From Bacteroidota bacterium (GTDB lineage Bacteria; Bacteroidota; Bacteroidia; Chitinophagales; BACL12), in NCBI GenBank assembly GCA_016706255.1, contig JADJJZ010000006.1, positions 1,083,476-1,147,475 on the forward strand: DNA of 64,000 nucleotides. The letters run 5' to 3'. The position numbers and the translations under genes are program-made. A model generated the notes under the pieces. That model worked only from the letters and a program-made list of their open reading frames with translations. It searched no databases and was not told the origin of the DNA. Below, piece by piece: positions 44,946-54,838 of this stretch. How positions within the stretch are numbered: the stretch's first letter is position 1; each line of letters starts with the position of its first letter.

Positions 44946-46268
44946 ATGAAAACAGAAAACTTATCATATCGCCCGAGCAGTATGCACGTTGCATCATTGG
45001 TCGATTTATATGAAAACGGACGATTAGATTTAAACCCAGACTTTCAAAGGAATTCAGTCTGGACAACAAATGACAGAAAGAAACTTGTAGAAAGCGTTTT
45101 GCGAGGTTATCCATTACCCGCAATATTTTTATACAGGTGGGAAGAAAACGGCAAACCTGTTTATTCAGTAATTGACGGCAAACAAAGGATAGAATCAATT
45201 TTCAAGTTTATAGGTGTCATACGTGGTGATAGATTTGCCGTTAAAGGTGAATTTAGTTTAGATTCAAAAGAAGGGGATGAAATAGAAGAATTAAAAACAG
45301 TAATTGATTGGAATTATTTAAAGAAAATAGAAAAGCAATCAATAATTAATTCTTATGAACTTTACACAATTGAGGTTGATGGGGATATTTCACAAATAAT
45401 TGACCTATTCGTAAGAATTAATTCTACAGGTAAGTCATTAACATCTGCTGAGAAAAGACACGCAAGAAATTGGAATAATCCATTTTTAGGAACAGCTACT
45501 AAAATTGCATTAAAATATGAATCGTATTTTAAAGAATACGGAATATTTAGCATTGGGCAAATTTCAAGAATGAAAGATATTGAATTAATATGTGAAATAA
45601 TGCTCTCAATACATAATGAGGATTTAATTAATAGAAAAATTGCTTTAGATAAAATTATGAGTAAAGGGTTGACAAACTCTGCAATATTAAAACTAAAAGG
45701 AAAAACAGAACAAACATTAAATCTTATAAAAAAGATGTTTCCCGAAATTTATAAAACAAGATTCATTAAATTATCTGACTTTTATGTTCTTGCCTTTTTA
45801 ATTTCACAATATCAATCTGAAGGTTTAGTTTTGGGGGATAAAAAAAGAAACCAACTTGCATGGGATATGCTTGTTGAATTTGACACTGGTGTTATTAGGG
45901 TTCGCGACAAGCAAAAGAAAGTTGAGGGGACAAACGAATCTGATACAATTTATAGAGATTATCATTTAACTGTTTCAAAGAGTACTGATGAAATTTCGCA
46001 AAGAAGAAAACGAAAACAAATCCTAGATGGTGTTTTAAGAACAATTTTTGATAAAAAAGATTCCAAACGACTATTTAGTTCTGAACAAAGACGTTTGATA
46101 TGGAACACAACAGAAGAAAGAAAGTGTAAAGAGTGTCGTGAACCTTTGACTTGGACTGACTTTACGATAGACCATATTAAGCCTCATAGTAAAGGCGGGA
46201 AAACAGAGATTGAAAATGCCAGTATTATGTGCAGAAAATGTAATTCTTCAAAAGGAAATAGAAGATGA
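44946..46268 (+). CDS. DUF262 and HNH endonuclease domain protein (GmrSD-like)
   Basis: 440 residues, intact. The N-terminal DUF262 domain has LNPDFQRNSVW and the VIDGKQRIES motif (ParB/sulfiredoxin-like fold, nucleotide-dependent). The C-terminus is an HNH zinc-finger nuclease (CKECREPLTW, DHIKPHSKGG, MCRKCNSSKGNR). GmrSD-type type IV restriction enzymes cut modified phage DNA; here both parts sit in a single chain with HNH replacing DUF1524. It is one of the few unbroken large genes in the region and is the first of the defence cluster. Confidence 0.85.
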   Translation: MKTENLSYRPSSMHVASLVDLYENGRLDLNPDFQRNSVWTTNDRKKLVESVLRGYPLPAIFLYRWEENGKPVYSVIDGKQRIESIFKFIGVIRGDRFAVKGEFSLDSKEGDEIEELKTVIDWNYLKKIEKQSIINSYELYTIEVDGDISQIIDLFVRINSTGKSLTSAEKRHARNWNNPFLGTATKIALKYESYFKEYGIFSIGQISRMKDIELICEIMLSIHNEDLINRKIALDKIMSKGLTNSAILKLKGKTEQTLNLIKKMFPEIYKTRFIKLSDFYVLAFLISQYQSEGLVLGDKKRNQLAWDMLVEFDTGVIRVRDKQKKVEGTNESDTIYRDYHLTVSKSTDEISQRRKRKQILDGVLRTIFDKKDSKRLFSSEQRRLIWNTTEERKCKECREPLTWTDFTIDHIKPHSKGGKTEIENASIMCRKCNSSKGNRR

Positions 46269-46350
46269 AAATTTTAACATCCCACGCGGATAAAAAAATA
46301 TCCAGTGACATAAGAATTATAAGATAAGTTTATTTTAATAATAAATTCGT

Positions 46351-46608
46351 ATGAATATTTTAGCTTATATAATCGGGATACCAATAATAGCATTTACTTG
46401 CTTTATGTGCGGATGGTTTATTTTTAATACATTTGATGACATATCTGGTGGTAGACTTGAGGTTAGTGTTGATGACCCTAAATGGTTATCAATTTTAATC
46501 AAATTTATTTTAACTCCAATTCTATTTGTAGGTCTTGGATTTGGACTTTTTTATTTACTATACTTAATTGGTGGTTACAGGCTAATTGAACGTTTATTTC
46601 TAAATTAA
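46351..46608 (+). CDS. small membrane protein, unknown
   Basis: 85 residues with two membrane helices (ILAYIIGIPIIAFTCFMCGW and a helix around LTPILFVGLGFGLFYLLYLI). No family recognised. It lies between the DUF262 nuclease and McrB and may be cargo of the region. The 270 bp after it hold nothing convincing. Confidence 0.5.
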   Translation: MNILAYIIGIPIIAFTCFMCGWFIFNTFDDISGGRLEVSVDDPKWLSILIKFILTPILFVGLGFGLFYLLYLIGGYRLIERLFLN

Positions 46609-46878
46609 TTATAATACAAATTGGAGGGCTTGCTTTTTAACTTTAAATTAGTTTTAACTAACATTGATCTCAAATAATTGTCCATACCTATCTAAGCAAA
46701 TAATAGTAGATTATTCGAAAGAATCTGGGCCACTGCATTTATTTTTCCGCACAGTCATCCCACTCAAAATATTTATTCGTTCTATCTTCAATTTCAGTAT
46801 CCAATCTTTATATTTATATTTAGGCCACAGTAACCAAGAAGGAGCAACAAAAATAATTAAATTAAAACCATTCAACCA

Positions 46879-49190
46879 ATGAGTAAAATTTATTTAGGTA
46901 AAATCAGTAAAACATATGCCAAACAGTTTGAAGAAAACTTTTATGCAGGTGGTAAGGAAAGCAGTTCATGGTATGGCGGTGTAAAAGCTGGCGACTATGT
47001 TTTTCCAATATACAATACATCAGTTTCAAAATTGTGGAGAGTGAAAGAATTTTCAAATACTCCCAACGCAATCAACTCAGAAGGTTCAGTAAGGTTTGAA
47101 GTAGTCAAAGAATATAAAGAACCTGTTTCAATTGCTTCGACTTTTGCAAGATATAAACATTTTGAATTGGACTTGAATATCCTAAACAAACTTTCAAAAT
47201 CAACTGCAAAGGAAAAAATTGGTTTCTATGAAATCACTTGCAGCAAAAATTGTCCGAGTGCAGACCAAATTGATTTCAATGATTTGAGAAGCATCTACAT
47301 TGCTCTTGAGAATCCTTATCAATCAATATCCTACAAAGAAGGCGACATAAGAATTTTAATTGATAGCAAAGAGAGTTTGAAAATAAAAGATATACAGATT
47401 TACGAAGTAAGCAAATGGAAAACTTATGATTTGCTTCTGAAACTTTATGAGCAAAAAAACAAGCCCGACCAGAGATACTCATTGAAAGAGTTACTTGACT
47501 TTGCAGTAACAGACCAGGCAATTAAAAAAGAAAAGTTTCTCAATGCAGCAATTGATGAAATAGGTAAGAATGGTTTCTTCACTCTTACGAGCCCTATTGG
47601 TTTATACGATAACCTTTTGGTAGGTAGGAAAAGAACAGCATCAGGAAAGAAGGGAGAAGATGAATCAGAAGATGAAATACTGATTGAAGATGAAGCTGAA
47701 CTTACTAAAGAAGAATTTGACGAATACAAAGAGTTTGTTGATTTACTAAAGTTCTCACCAAACTTGATTCTTTACGGTCCACAGGAACAGGCAAAACTTA
47801 TTCTGCACAAAAAATAATTGAGGCCTTTGAATTTGACCGCACCGAAGATGTAAAAGCATTCAAACAAATTCAAAGCGAAGGCAGAATAAATTTTGTCACT
47901 TTTCACCAATCATTTTCTTATGAAGAATTTGTTGAAGGGTTAAGACCAGTTGCGACAGAATCGCAGGATGAAAAGCAAAATGAAGAAGGTGAAAATTTGA
48001 AATACAAAGTTCAACCTGGCATCTTGCTCAACATTGCGAACAACGCTGCAAGAAGTCAGATAACAACAGACCTCACAAAGAATGAATTTGAAAGGTAAAG
48101 GACACAAGCAGAATTTGGAAAATATCATTGGGAAAGAGGAAAAGAAGATTGGGTTTATGAATCCTGTATCGAAGACAAATCAATTGCAATTGGTTGGTTC
48201 GATAGTCAGGATATTAGTAAATGGGATTACGATAAAATCTACAAAGAACTTGCAGCAGATAAAAAACCAGATGAACCGAAACCAATCAACAACGCAAACA
48301 GCATCAACAACTTTGTGAATGAAGCACAGGAAGGTGATTTGGTTTTAGTGTTTGAAAGCAAAACTTCTATTCGTGCAATCGGAATGATTGATGAGTACTA
48401 TGAATGGAGAAAAGAATTAGTTGGAAAATATGCACACAGAAGAAAAGTAGAATGGTTGCAGGTTTTCGCGAAACCCATTGACATCAGAAAATACAATGCG
48501 GGAAAAAATTTAAGTCAGGTTACAATGTATGAGTTGAGCAGCATTAAATTTCTTGACATCAAAGAATTACTTGAAACCGATAAACCTGAGCTGACGAAGG
48601 AACAAAAACATGCAGTGCCTTACTTCTTAATCATTGATGAAATAAACAGAGGGAATATTTCAAAAATCTTTGGTGAACTTATTACACTGGTAGAGAAAGA
48701 CAAGAGAGATAAAATCAAAGTCAGATTGCCTTACTCGCAAAAAGAATTTTCGCTTCCCTCAAATCTTTACATCATCGGCACAATGAATACAGCCGATAGA
48801 AGCATTGCCATACTCGACACAGCTTTACGCAGAAGATTTGTGTTCAAAGAAATTGAACCCAATGCAGACATCATCAAAATTGAAAATCAGTTTGCAGATC
48901 CAGATTTGGACTTGGCAGTTTTATTTGAAAAGTTGAATGCAAAAATTGCTGAAAAAGTAGACAGAGACCACCGCCTCGGTCATTCCTATTTCCTGAATGT
49001 ATTCCGCATTTCGGACTTCAAAATAATTTGGTATTACCAAATTATTCCTCTGCTAATGGAATACTTCTACAACGCTGCAGAAAGTATTTCCAGCATTATT
49101 ACTGATGCTTTCATTGACAAGAAAACATCGCAGGTGAAAATGATAGAATCAGAGGCAGATTTCAAACAGGCATTGCTTAACATCAGGTAA
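46879..49190 (+). pseudogene. mcrB: McrB-like AAA+ GTPase with EVE-like domains, frameshifted
   Basis: Three open pieces join into one ~770-residue McrB. Residues 1-150 resemble an EVE/PUA-like reader (SSSWYGGVKAGDYVFPIY); a winged-helix-like part follows. Walker A is cut by a one-base loss at 47780-47784; restoring it gives LILYGPPGTGKTYSAQKII. An in-frame TAA at 48096 interrupts a further segment with another EVE-like look (HWERGKEDWVYES, AIGWFD, GDLVLVF). Walker B (FLIIDEINRGNISKIFGEL) and the sensor segment MNTADRSIAILDTALRRRF are intact. McrB hydrolyses GTP and drives the McrC nuclease on modified DNA. mcrC follows 9 bp later. Confidence 0.85.
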
Positions 49191-49199
49191 GAAACAGTT

Positions 49200-50510
49200 T
49201 TGAATAGCGAAGTCATAACCATATTTGAAGATTATCCGAATCAGTTACCTGATTACGAAAAGCATTTGCAAAACCTGTATGTGCTTCGTGACATCATTGG
49301 CAAAAAAGATTTTTTCACTGCAATCAGATGGCACTTTACAGGTCATGCATTATGTAGGTTTTTTTCAGAGAGGAAATACAAGAGTTCAGATACTTCCAAA
49401 GATTTATGCAAAGACAGATTTAGCAAGCCATTCAGAAACAGAAATAAAATCCTCATTGGATTTTATTTATCGCCTGCTTTATTGGAGTGGCTTTCTTAAT
49501 CACAAAACGCTTTCTCCTCAATTACAGAGCTCAACAGAAACAGACTTGCTTGAAATTTTCATTAGTATTTTCATCAATGAGTTTGATGATTTATTTCGGA
49601 GAAAGATTTTTCGCACATACGAACAGCAGGAAGAAAATCAGCAATTTATAAAAGGCAAAATTCTTTTTCAGAAACCATCAGAAGAAATCCAATTCTCAAA
49701 CACCTTCACTTCGTTCGGTTTGATGAATATACAATCAACAACCCACTGAATCAGATTTTCAAATCGTTGATTCTGCAACTGCTCAGTAAAACGAAGGGGA
49801 GTGAAAATAAAAAGAAATTGGTAACAGGGCTTACTTACTTGCAGGATGTTGATTTAATAAACCTTAATCCAATTGTTTTTCAGAAAATAAAGTTTGGCCG
49901 TCTCAATACAGAATTTGAACCGCTTTTCAATTTGGCAAAACTTTTCTTTCACAACTTTCAGCCAGGGCTGAGTGAGGGCAAAGAGAAAACTTTCAGTTTT
50001 CTCGTGCCCATTCACTTGTTGTTTGAAAATTTTGTTGCCAAAATTTTTCAAACCTTTTCTGATGTTGCACTGAAGTTCAACTATCACAAACCGCAACTCC
50101 CTTTGGCATTGCATAAAGGCAAAGAAGTGTTTTGGCTTGAACCGGATTTCACCATCACATGCGGTGATGATGTAATCACAATACTTGATACCAAATACAA
50201 ATATCCTTTTGACAAGGAAGGAAATGTTTCAATCAATACAGATGATTTATACCAGCTCTCTACTTATGCCTTGCGCTGTAATTGCAAAACCCTTTTTCTC
50301 ATCTACCCGAAATTCTTAGGCAGTAACAATGAGAAAAATCTTTTAGATGAATACCAAATACAATCTGCCTTTGGCAGAATTACACTATGTATAATGCAGA
50401 TTGACATAATGGAAAATGATTTGGAAAAAATATCAACAACTTTGCGGGGTGAGGTTTACCCTTTGCTTATTCAAGAACCAAATGCCAACCCTGCCAGCTC
50501 TGCCACCTAA
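49200..50510 (+). pseudogene. mcrC: McrC-like endonuclease subunit, frameshifted
   Basis: Three frames join into a ~435-residue McrC. Frame one ends at about 49345 (FTAIRWH); deleting one T of the run at 49336-49338 joins it to LQVMHYVGFFQRGNTRVQIL, the conserved McrC N-terminal block. A second shift near 49702-49706 joins to HFVRFDEYTINNPLNQIFK and on to the stop at 50510. The nuclease motif is intact: WLEPDFTI ... VITILDTKYKYP (PD-(D/E)xK type). The pair should act as a modification-dependent restriction system if the breaks are sequencing errors. Confidence 0.85.
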
Positions 50511-50983
50511 ACTTCCAGCAAACACAGCAGTCTTGGCAGGAATGGTTTATGGTACTCTCCGAGCCTACCCTTTTCAAGTAAACCTTTTTTGCAAAACTTC
50601 AGGACATATTACCTAACCGGTCTGTCCGATCGGCCAATGGATTCGCACCTTAGTTTGGTTGCTTTTAAGGAAAACTGGCCTTCCGTTAGCACTCTAAATA
50701 GATTTAGCTTCGCAGGTTCTAATTAAATAGATTGTTTTGGCTGGTTACTATACACCGTTTTGGTATTGCTTTCAGAATCATCATATTCATAATAAATTTC
50801 TTGCGCAAGATTTTGATGCAAATTACAGATTGCTTCAAATAGAACAATTGATTGTTCAGAGTTTATGTGATATTGTTTTGTTAGATCTGTTTTACACTAA
50901 AATTGTTGTTGAAAATATTATTTTACTTTACTATGAACTTTAAAATTCAAGCTTAGGTAATATTTATTATTGTGATTGCTAAA
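50511..50983. other. gene-poor spacer between mcrC and the CBS-HEPN gene
   Basis: About 470 bp without a supported gene. A 68-codon frame starting with TTG at 50737 has no recognisable domain. It lies between two converging units, and no strong terminator hairpin was seen. Confidence 0.5.
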
Positions 50984-51805
50984 CTATATATTAAAATACC
51001 CTCTGTCTTTAAGATTTTTTAAAAGATTTAAAAGCTTCATTAACTGATTCATATCTTCTTCTAATAACCCTTGTGGGTCAAAATGCATTGTTTTATTTCT
51101 AATCGCTCTACAAGTATTCATCAAGCCACAGAAATATTTTTTGTCAAATTGTAAATTTAATTTATTCCAGTTCTCTTCATTTTCAAATAGACGTTGGTAT
51201 TCTCCAAAACTTAAGTCATTTACTGTATTGATTTCCCTTTTATTATCATTTGATACTGCTATTGCTTTTAAAGTAGAAATGGATAACTTGCCAAGTATAT
51301 CCCTCAAATAAGATTCTATTTCACCAATTATTAAAAATGGTTTGGTTTGCGATAAAAACAAAGAACTTAAGTCAGCTGCTGTTACAATTCCAATTATCTC
51401 CTTCGCATTATTTTCTACCAATACAAAGTCATTTCTAATTATTTCTGGAACCGCGGTAAATAATGGAGTTGTTTCCTTAAATACGACCGAAGGAGCAAAG
51501 GCCAAATCCTTTACCTTTGAATTTCCATTCATCAAACTAAATTTTTGCCCAAGTGATTTCCAACTTATCACACCAACTAACCCTCTTGTTTGGTGGGTTA
51601 ATACCGGAAGTTGAGAGTAGTCGTAGCTAATCAGTTTGGTTATTGCTTCCTGTATTGGCATATCTGGATGGATCGAAATCAGTTCGTTGCCTTCTGGAAT
51701 TAAGTGAGATAGGTAATAAGATGGATCATTAAATAATCGAACTTCTGTGAACTCAAAGTCATCCATATTAAAATCCATATCAAAATCAGATTCGAACTTT
51801 GGCAT
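50984..51805 (-). CDS. CBS-domain pair with C-terminal HEPN-like domain
   Basis: 273 residues, intact. An acidic N-terminus (DFDMDFNMDDFEF) precedes two CBS domains: ISIHPDMPIQEAITKLISYD with LPVLTHQTRGLVGVISW, and FVLVENNAKEIIGIVTAADL. The C-terminal ~110 residues are helical, from GEIESYLRDIL to CRAIRNKTMHFDP, where R-N-K-T-M-H matches the Rx4H motif of HEPN ribonucleases (Swt1-like type). CBS pairs bind adenine nucleotides, so a nucleotide-gated RNase toxin is a reasonable inference. It starts 2 bp after the ImmA/IrrE gene, so the two form a pair. Confidence 0.75.
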   Translation of the reverse strand: MPKFESDFDMDFNMDDFEFTEVRLFNDPSYYLSHLIPEGNELISIHPDMPIQEAITKLISYDYSQLPVLTHQTRGLVGVISWKSLGQKFSLMNGNSKVKDLAFAPSVVFKETTPLFTAVPEIIRNDFVLVENNAKEIIGIVTAADLSSLFLSQTKPFLIIGEIESYLRDILGKLSISTLKAIAVSNDNKREINTVNDLSFGEYQRLFENEENWNKLNLQFDKKYFCGLMNTCRAIRNKTMHFDPQGLLEEDMNQLMKLLNLLKNLKDRGYFNI

Positions 51806-51807
51806 AT

Positions 51808-52604
51808 TTATTTTTTATTTTTTGATCTAAATCCAAGAATACCCATTTGTTCAATATAATTTGAAACAGTTAATATTGTATCAAGACTAATATTTGGTAA
51901 CGGCTGATTCTTTTTAATATAGTTGGCTAAGTAGCTATCGGAAGAAGTTTCTAAACCCATCCTATTGCAAACGAGATAGGCAATAGATTCAGCCTCGATT
52001 TCAATCACATCGTGTTCCAATCCAAGTCGTTGAGCCCACCAACTATTCGATAATGTACCTAAATGCCCGGAATATATGTGGCCGAGTTCATGTACAAGAG
52101 TAGAATATTTATCATTCAATTGATATGAAGAATTAATGGCTACCAAAAAATTATCAATTTTTCGCGTAGTTGCATATCCTGCATTTGCTTTATGCATTAG
52201 GTCTTCTTTATATATTATATCTTCCTTACTTGCGTTTTTTATTGTCCTTAACAGCACGGTTTCATTTAATACTCCCTTGGTCAAAAATGGATTTTTAAAT
52301 ATTCTGGAATTTCATCACCTTCCGTGTCGGTTATGTCGTAAACAAATTCGACCGGACCAAACGGCATAAGTATTAAGAGCGGACGTGCATTTTTCTTTAT
52401 TGTCCTGCGGTATTTCTTCCATTTTTCTGCAGATAATACTATTTCCACGCCACTATTTTGCATATGTATGAGAAAGGCATTGAATGGCGCAAGTGATGGG
52501 AATTTATTTATAAACTTTAATAGAGTTATGTAATTGCATTTTCCTATACTCTGAACTTAGAGCAAATAATTCATCAAGAGCCTTTATTTTTTTTCCTCAT
52601 TCAT
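51808..52604 (-). pseudogene. ImmA/IrrE-type metallopeptidase with ArdC-like N-terminus, frameshifted
   Basis: Three frames join into ~265 residues. The first starts at an ATG at 52604 (MNEEKKIKALDELFALSSEY). The second carries FPSLAPFNAFLIHMQNSG and EKWKKYRRTIKKNARPLLIL, ending in frame at 52281. The third begins near 52290 (NPFLTKGVLNETVL) and holds the zinc motif VHELGHIYSGH and the glutamate helix EIEAESIAYLVC. The last shift is a lost A in the run at 52294-52298; another lies at 52506-52560. The layout matches ArdC-like proteins: ssDNA-binding N-terminus and COG2856 protease. Such proteases often cleave repressors next to toxins or mobile genes. Confidence 0.8.
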
Positions 52605-52649
52605 TCTTTGGATATTCTATCTAAGATTATTTTACCTATCATTGAATTG

Positions 52650-54141
52650 TTATTTTATCGAGTTTACTACACTTATCAATATCTCAATTGATTCTTTCAG
52701 CTCATTACTGCTAAAAGTTTCTGCTTGCATTGCTTTGTTTTCTGGATGATGAATTTTATTTCTTATAAAAACAGGTAATGTTGTATTTATCGGTTGCTTT
52801 GGAACTCCTCCATTTTCACGAATCCATTGCCTGTCTTTTGGTATATTAAATTTTTGCTCAAGAAAATCGTCAATTTCCTTCTCTCTAAAAAGATGTGACT
52901 TCTCTTGGACGAAACCATAAAGTTCATCATGAAATTCTATCGTCATATAGTTGTAAGCAAAGTAATTTATTTCTCCCCAAGATGGACTCCAAGGAAATAA
53001 ACCATTGCCCAAAGAAAGTTCATCAACAAAAATTTTATCGGTCTTATCTTCTTTTCTTGTTACAAAAGTTTTTACTCCATCTCTGCCAACACAATTTTTA
53101 AAAAAGATAGGTGAGTGAGTTGTTACAAAAATTTGATGTCCGTCTTTGCCTGATGAAATTTTCCATAAGTATTCCGCTAACTGTTCCTGTAATTTGGGAT
53201 GCAAATGCAATTCAGGTTCATCAATAAGAATTTGTAATTTTTCTTTGGACATTGAAGCAAGCGTTTCAAGAAATAGGAGAGAAATAATCATTTCAATTCC
53301 TGAACCTAAATATTTAAGAGGAAGGTCAAGAATGTCTTTTGATGCTGAAAGAAAAGCAGATTCATATGGAGCAATTGAATCAATGATTGATAGCTTTGTT
53401 TCTTTAAGTTTAAATTCTGCTGTTCGTTTATAGAACTCTTTGAACACTTCGTATTTTTCAAATTCAATCTTGCTTGCAATTTCATCAGTCAATTCTGAAA
53501 TTTTTGCAAACACTTCGGGGGCTTTTCCTGTCTCCTCGGTTTCCTTCCGAACACTTCTGGAGAAACGCCAATTCAAGTCGTCAATAATTGTTGAGAACGA
53601 AGTATTGTAACCCTTTGTAGTTTGTCGGTCTCGCTCTTTATTGAACAAAAAAACTTCTTGGCAATTCATCTGTGTTGAGTTGCGTTAATCCCAAAACTCG
53701 TTCTGTGAATGTCAAGTCCTTATTATTCTTCCTTTTAATTGCCCAACCTTTTTCTCCCTTGCAAAGTCAGGTAAAACAATGTGATTTAAAGTAACCAAAT
53801 CTGAAAATATTTTTCCTGCAGCTTTTCTGTCTCGCTTCTTTGCTTCAAGTAAAATTTTGTTGCAAGTAATTTCTTGCTCATTAAAAAAGTAGTCAGGAAT
53901 TTTTGCTTTAATACTTTCTGTTAATTCAATTTCAATAATAATGTGCTCATCATTTCCATTTGGAAAATCGGTGTGTTTGATTCTACCAGGTAAAAAGTTT
54001 GGAGAAATGAATAATGAATTGCATCTAAGGTTGATGTTTTGAAGTGCCATTATCGCCAATTAAAATATTGAACTTGTCAACTGAAAGATTTTTTATTTCC
54101 TCAATGCCTCTGAAATTTTTTATTGATATAGATTTAATCAT
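52650..54141 (-). pseudogene. AAA ATPase, OLD/RloA-like, frameshifted
   Basis: Pieces in several frames join into a ~490-residue ABC-type ATPase. The start is MIKSISIKNFRGIEEIKNLS at 54141, with a Walker A-like GDNGTSK that needs shifts to run into TSTLDAIHYSF and SPNFLPGRIKH (frame 53712-54059). Further breaks near 53735 and 53667 lead to the last frame (52650-53669), which has Walker B LQILIDEPELHLHPKLQEQL and VTTHSPIF. OLD-like ATPases next to type I restriction genes are known as RloA. At least four shifts, all near A or T runs. It starts 11 bp after a decayed hsdS tail. Confidence 0.75.
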
Positions 54142-54150
54142 TGCAAATAT

Positions 54151-54210
54151 TTTTTACTTCACTTTTGCCTGCACTTTAATCAGCAACGGGAAAAGAAAAT
54201 TATATAGTTA
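54151..54210 (-). pseudogene. hsdS 3'-end remnant (duplicate of the hsdS tail)
   Basis: This 60-bp stretch aligns without gaps to 54836-54895, the 3' end of hsdS, including a shared TTTTTACTTCA and ATCAGCAACGG. Read on the minus strand it gives LYNFLFPLLIKVQAKVK and a stop, against LRDFLLPLLMNGQVKLK in hsdS. The two tails are 685 bp apart and enclose the 192-residue gene. Confidence 0.75.
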
Positions 54211-54249
54211 TTTATTATTTCATCACCAGCCTTGCGGCTATGTAATTTA

Positions 54250-54828
54250 TCAAATCAGTTTCATTCTTTTGTTTTTCAAAATGTTATTTATAGAAATGTC
54301 ATTAATTTTTTCATAAGTAGAAAACCTGAAAACCGGCTTGTTAATTAGCATACCATAAACATCTTTCAGCAAATCATAAAATGCCCGTTGTTTCCATCGA
54401 GCAGGACCGTTACCTGAGAAATCCCGTTCGGGGGAAGATTTGCCAAATTGTTTTTCGCTTTTGGGAGTTGTCCAGAAATTCCCAATTTTCCCTCCTTTAG
54501 TTCCAAAAAAATCACAATATTTATTATAATCAATTACATGAAAATATTCGTAATTGTTGTAAACCGAAGATTGCAACGTTGTCTTTCTATACCTATTAAA
54601 ATGGTTTTCCTCGTCCAATTCAACAAAAAAATTTTCTCCTATCATATCAAAGTCACCAAAGTGTATAGGATACTCCTCCAATATCCCCCCCAAAGAGTGA
54701 TATACATTTTTCATTTCTTGATGAAATTGACTTTGCGAAAAAATTCCCCTATCAATTATTATAGGATAATAAAGATTAATGCCATTGTTATTCAACAGCG
54801 ACGCTAATATGTTTTGTCTCTTTCCCAT
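54250..54828 (-). CDS. unknown protein in the type I restriction locus
   Basis: 192 residues, intact. Not firmly recognised. It shows an acidic/aromatic block FFVELDEENHFNRYR and a later KQRAFYDLLKD, which give the look of a small alpha/beta enzyme, possibly nuclease-like; a relation to DUF7255 is possible. It follows hsdS by 10 bp on the same strand and is bounded on the far side by a second, decayed hsdS tail. The position suggests an inserted accessory gene. Confidence 0.55.
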   Translation of the reverse strand: MGKRQNILASLLNNNGINLYYPIIIDRGIFSQSQFHQEMKNVYHSLGGILEEYPIHFGDFDMIGENFFVELDEENHFNRYRKTTLQSSVYNNYEYFHVIDYNKYCDFFGTKGGKIGNFWTTPKSEKQFGKSSPERDFSGNGPARWKQRAFYDLLKDVYGMLINKPVFRFSTYEKINDISINNILKNKRMKLI

Positions 54829-54838
54829 TATTTATTTT

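Noticed and set aside
46664..46882. 72-codon frame before mcrB
   Set aside because: No ATG-type start context, no domain; most likely chance coding in the spacer.
50737..50943. 68-codon frame starting with TTG after mcrC
   Set aside because: No recognisable domain, no start signal, and no family pattern.
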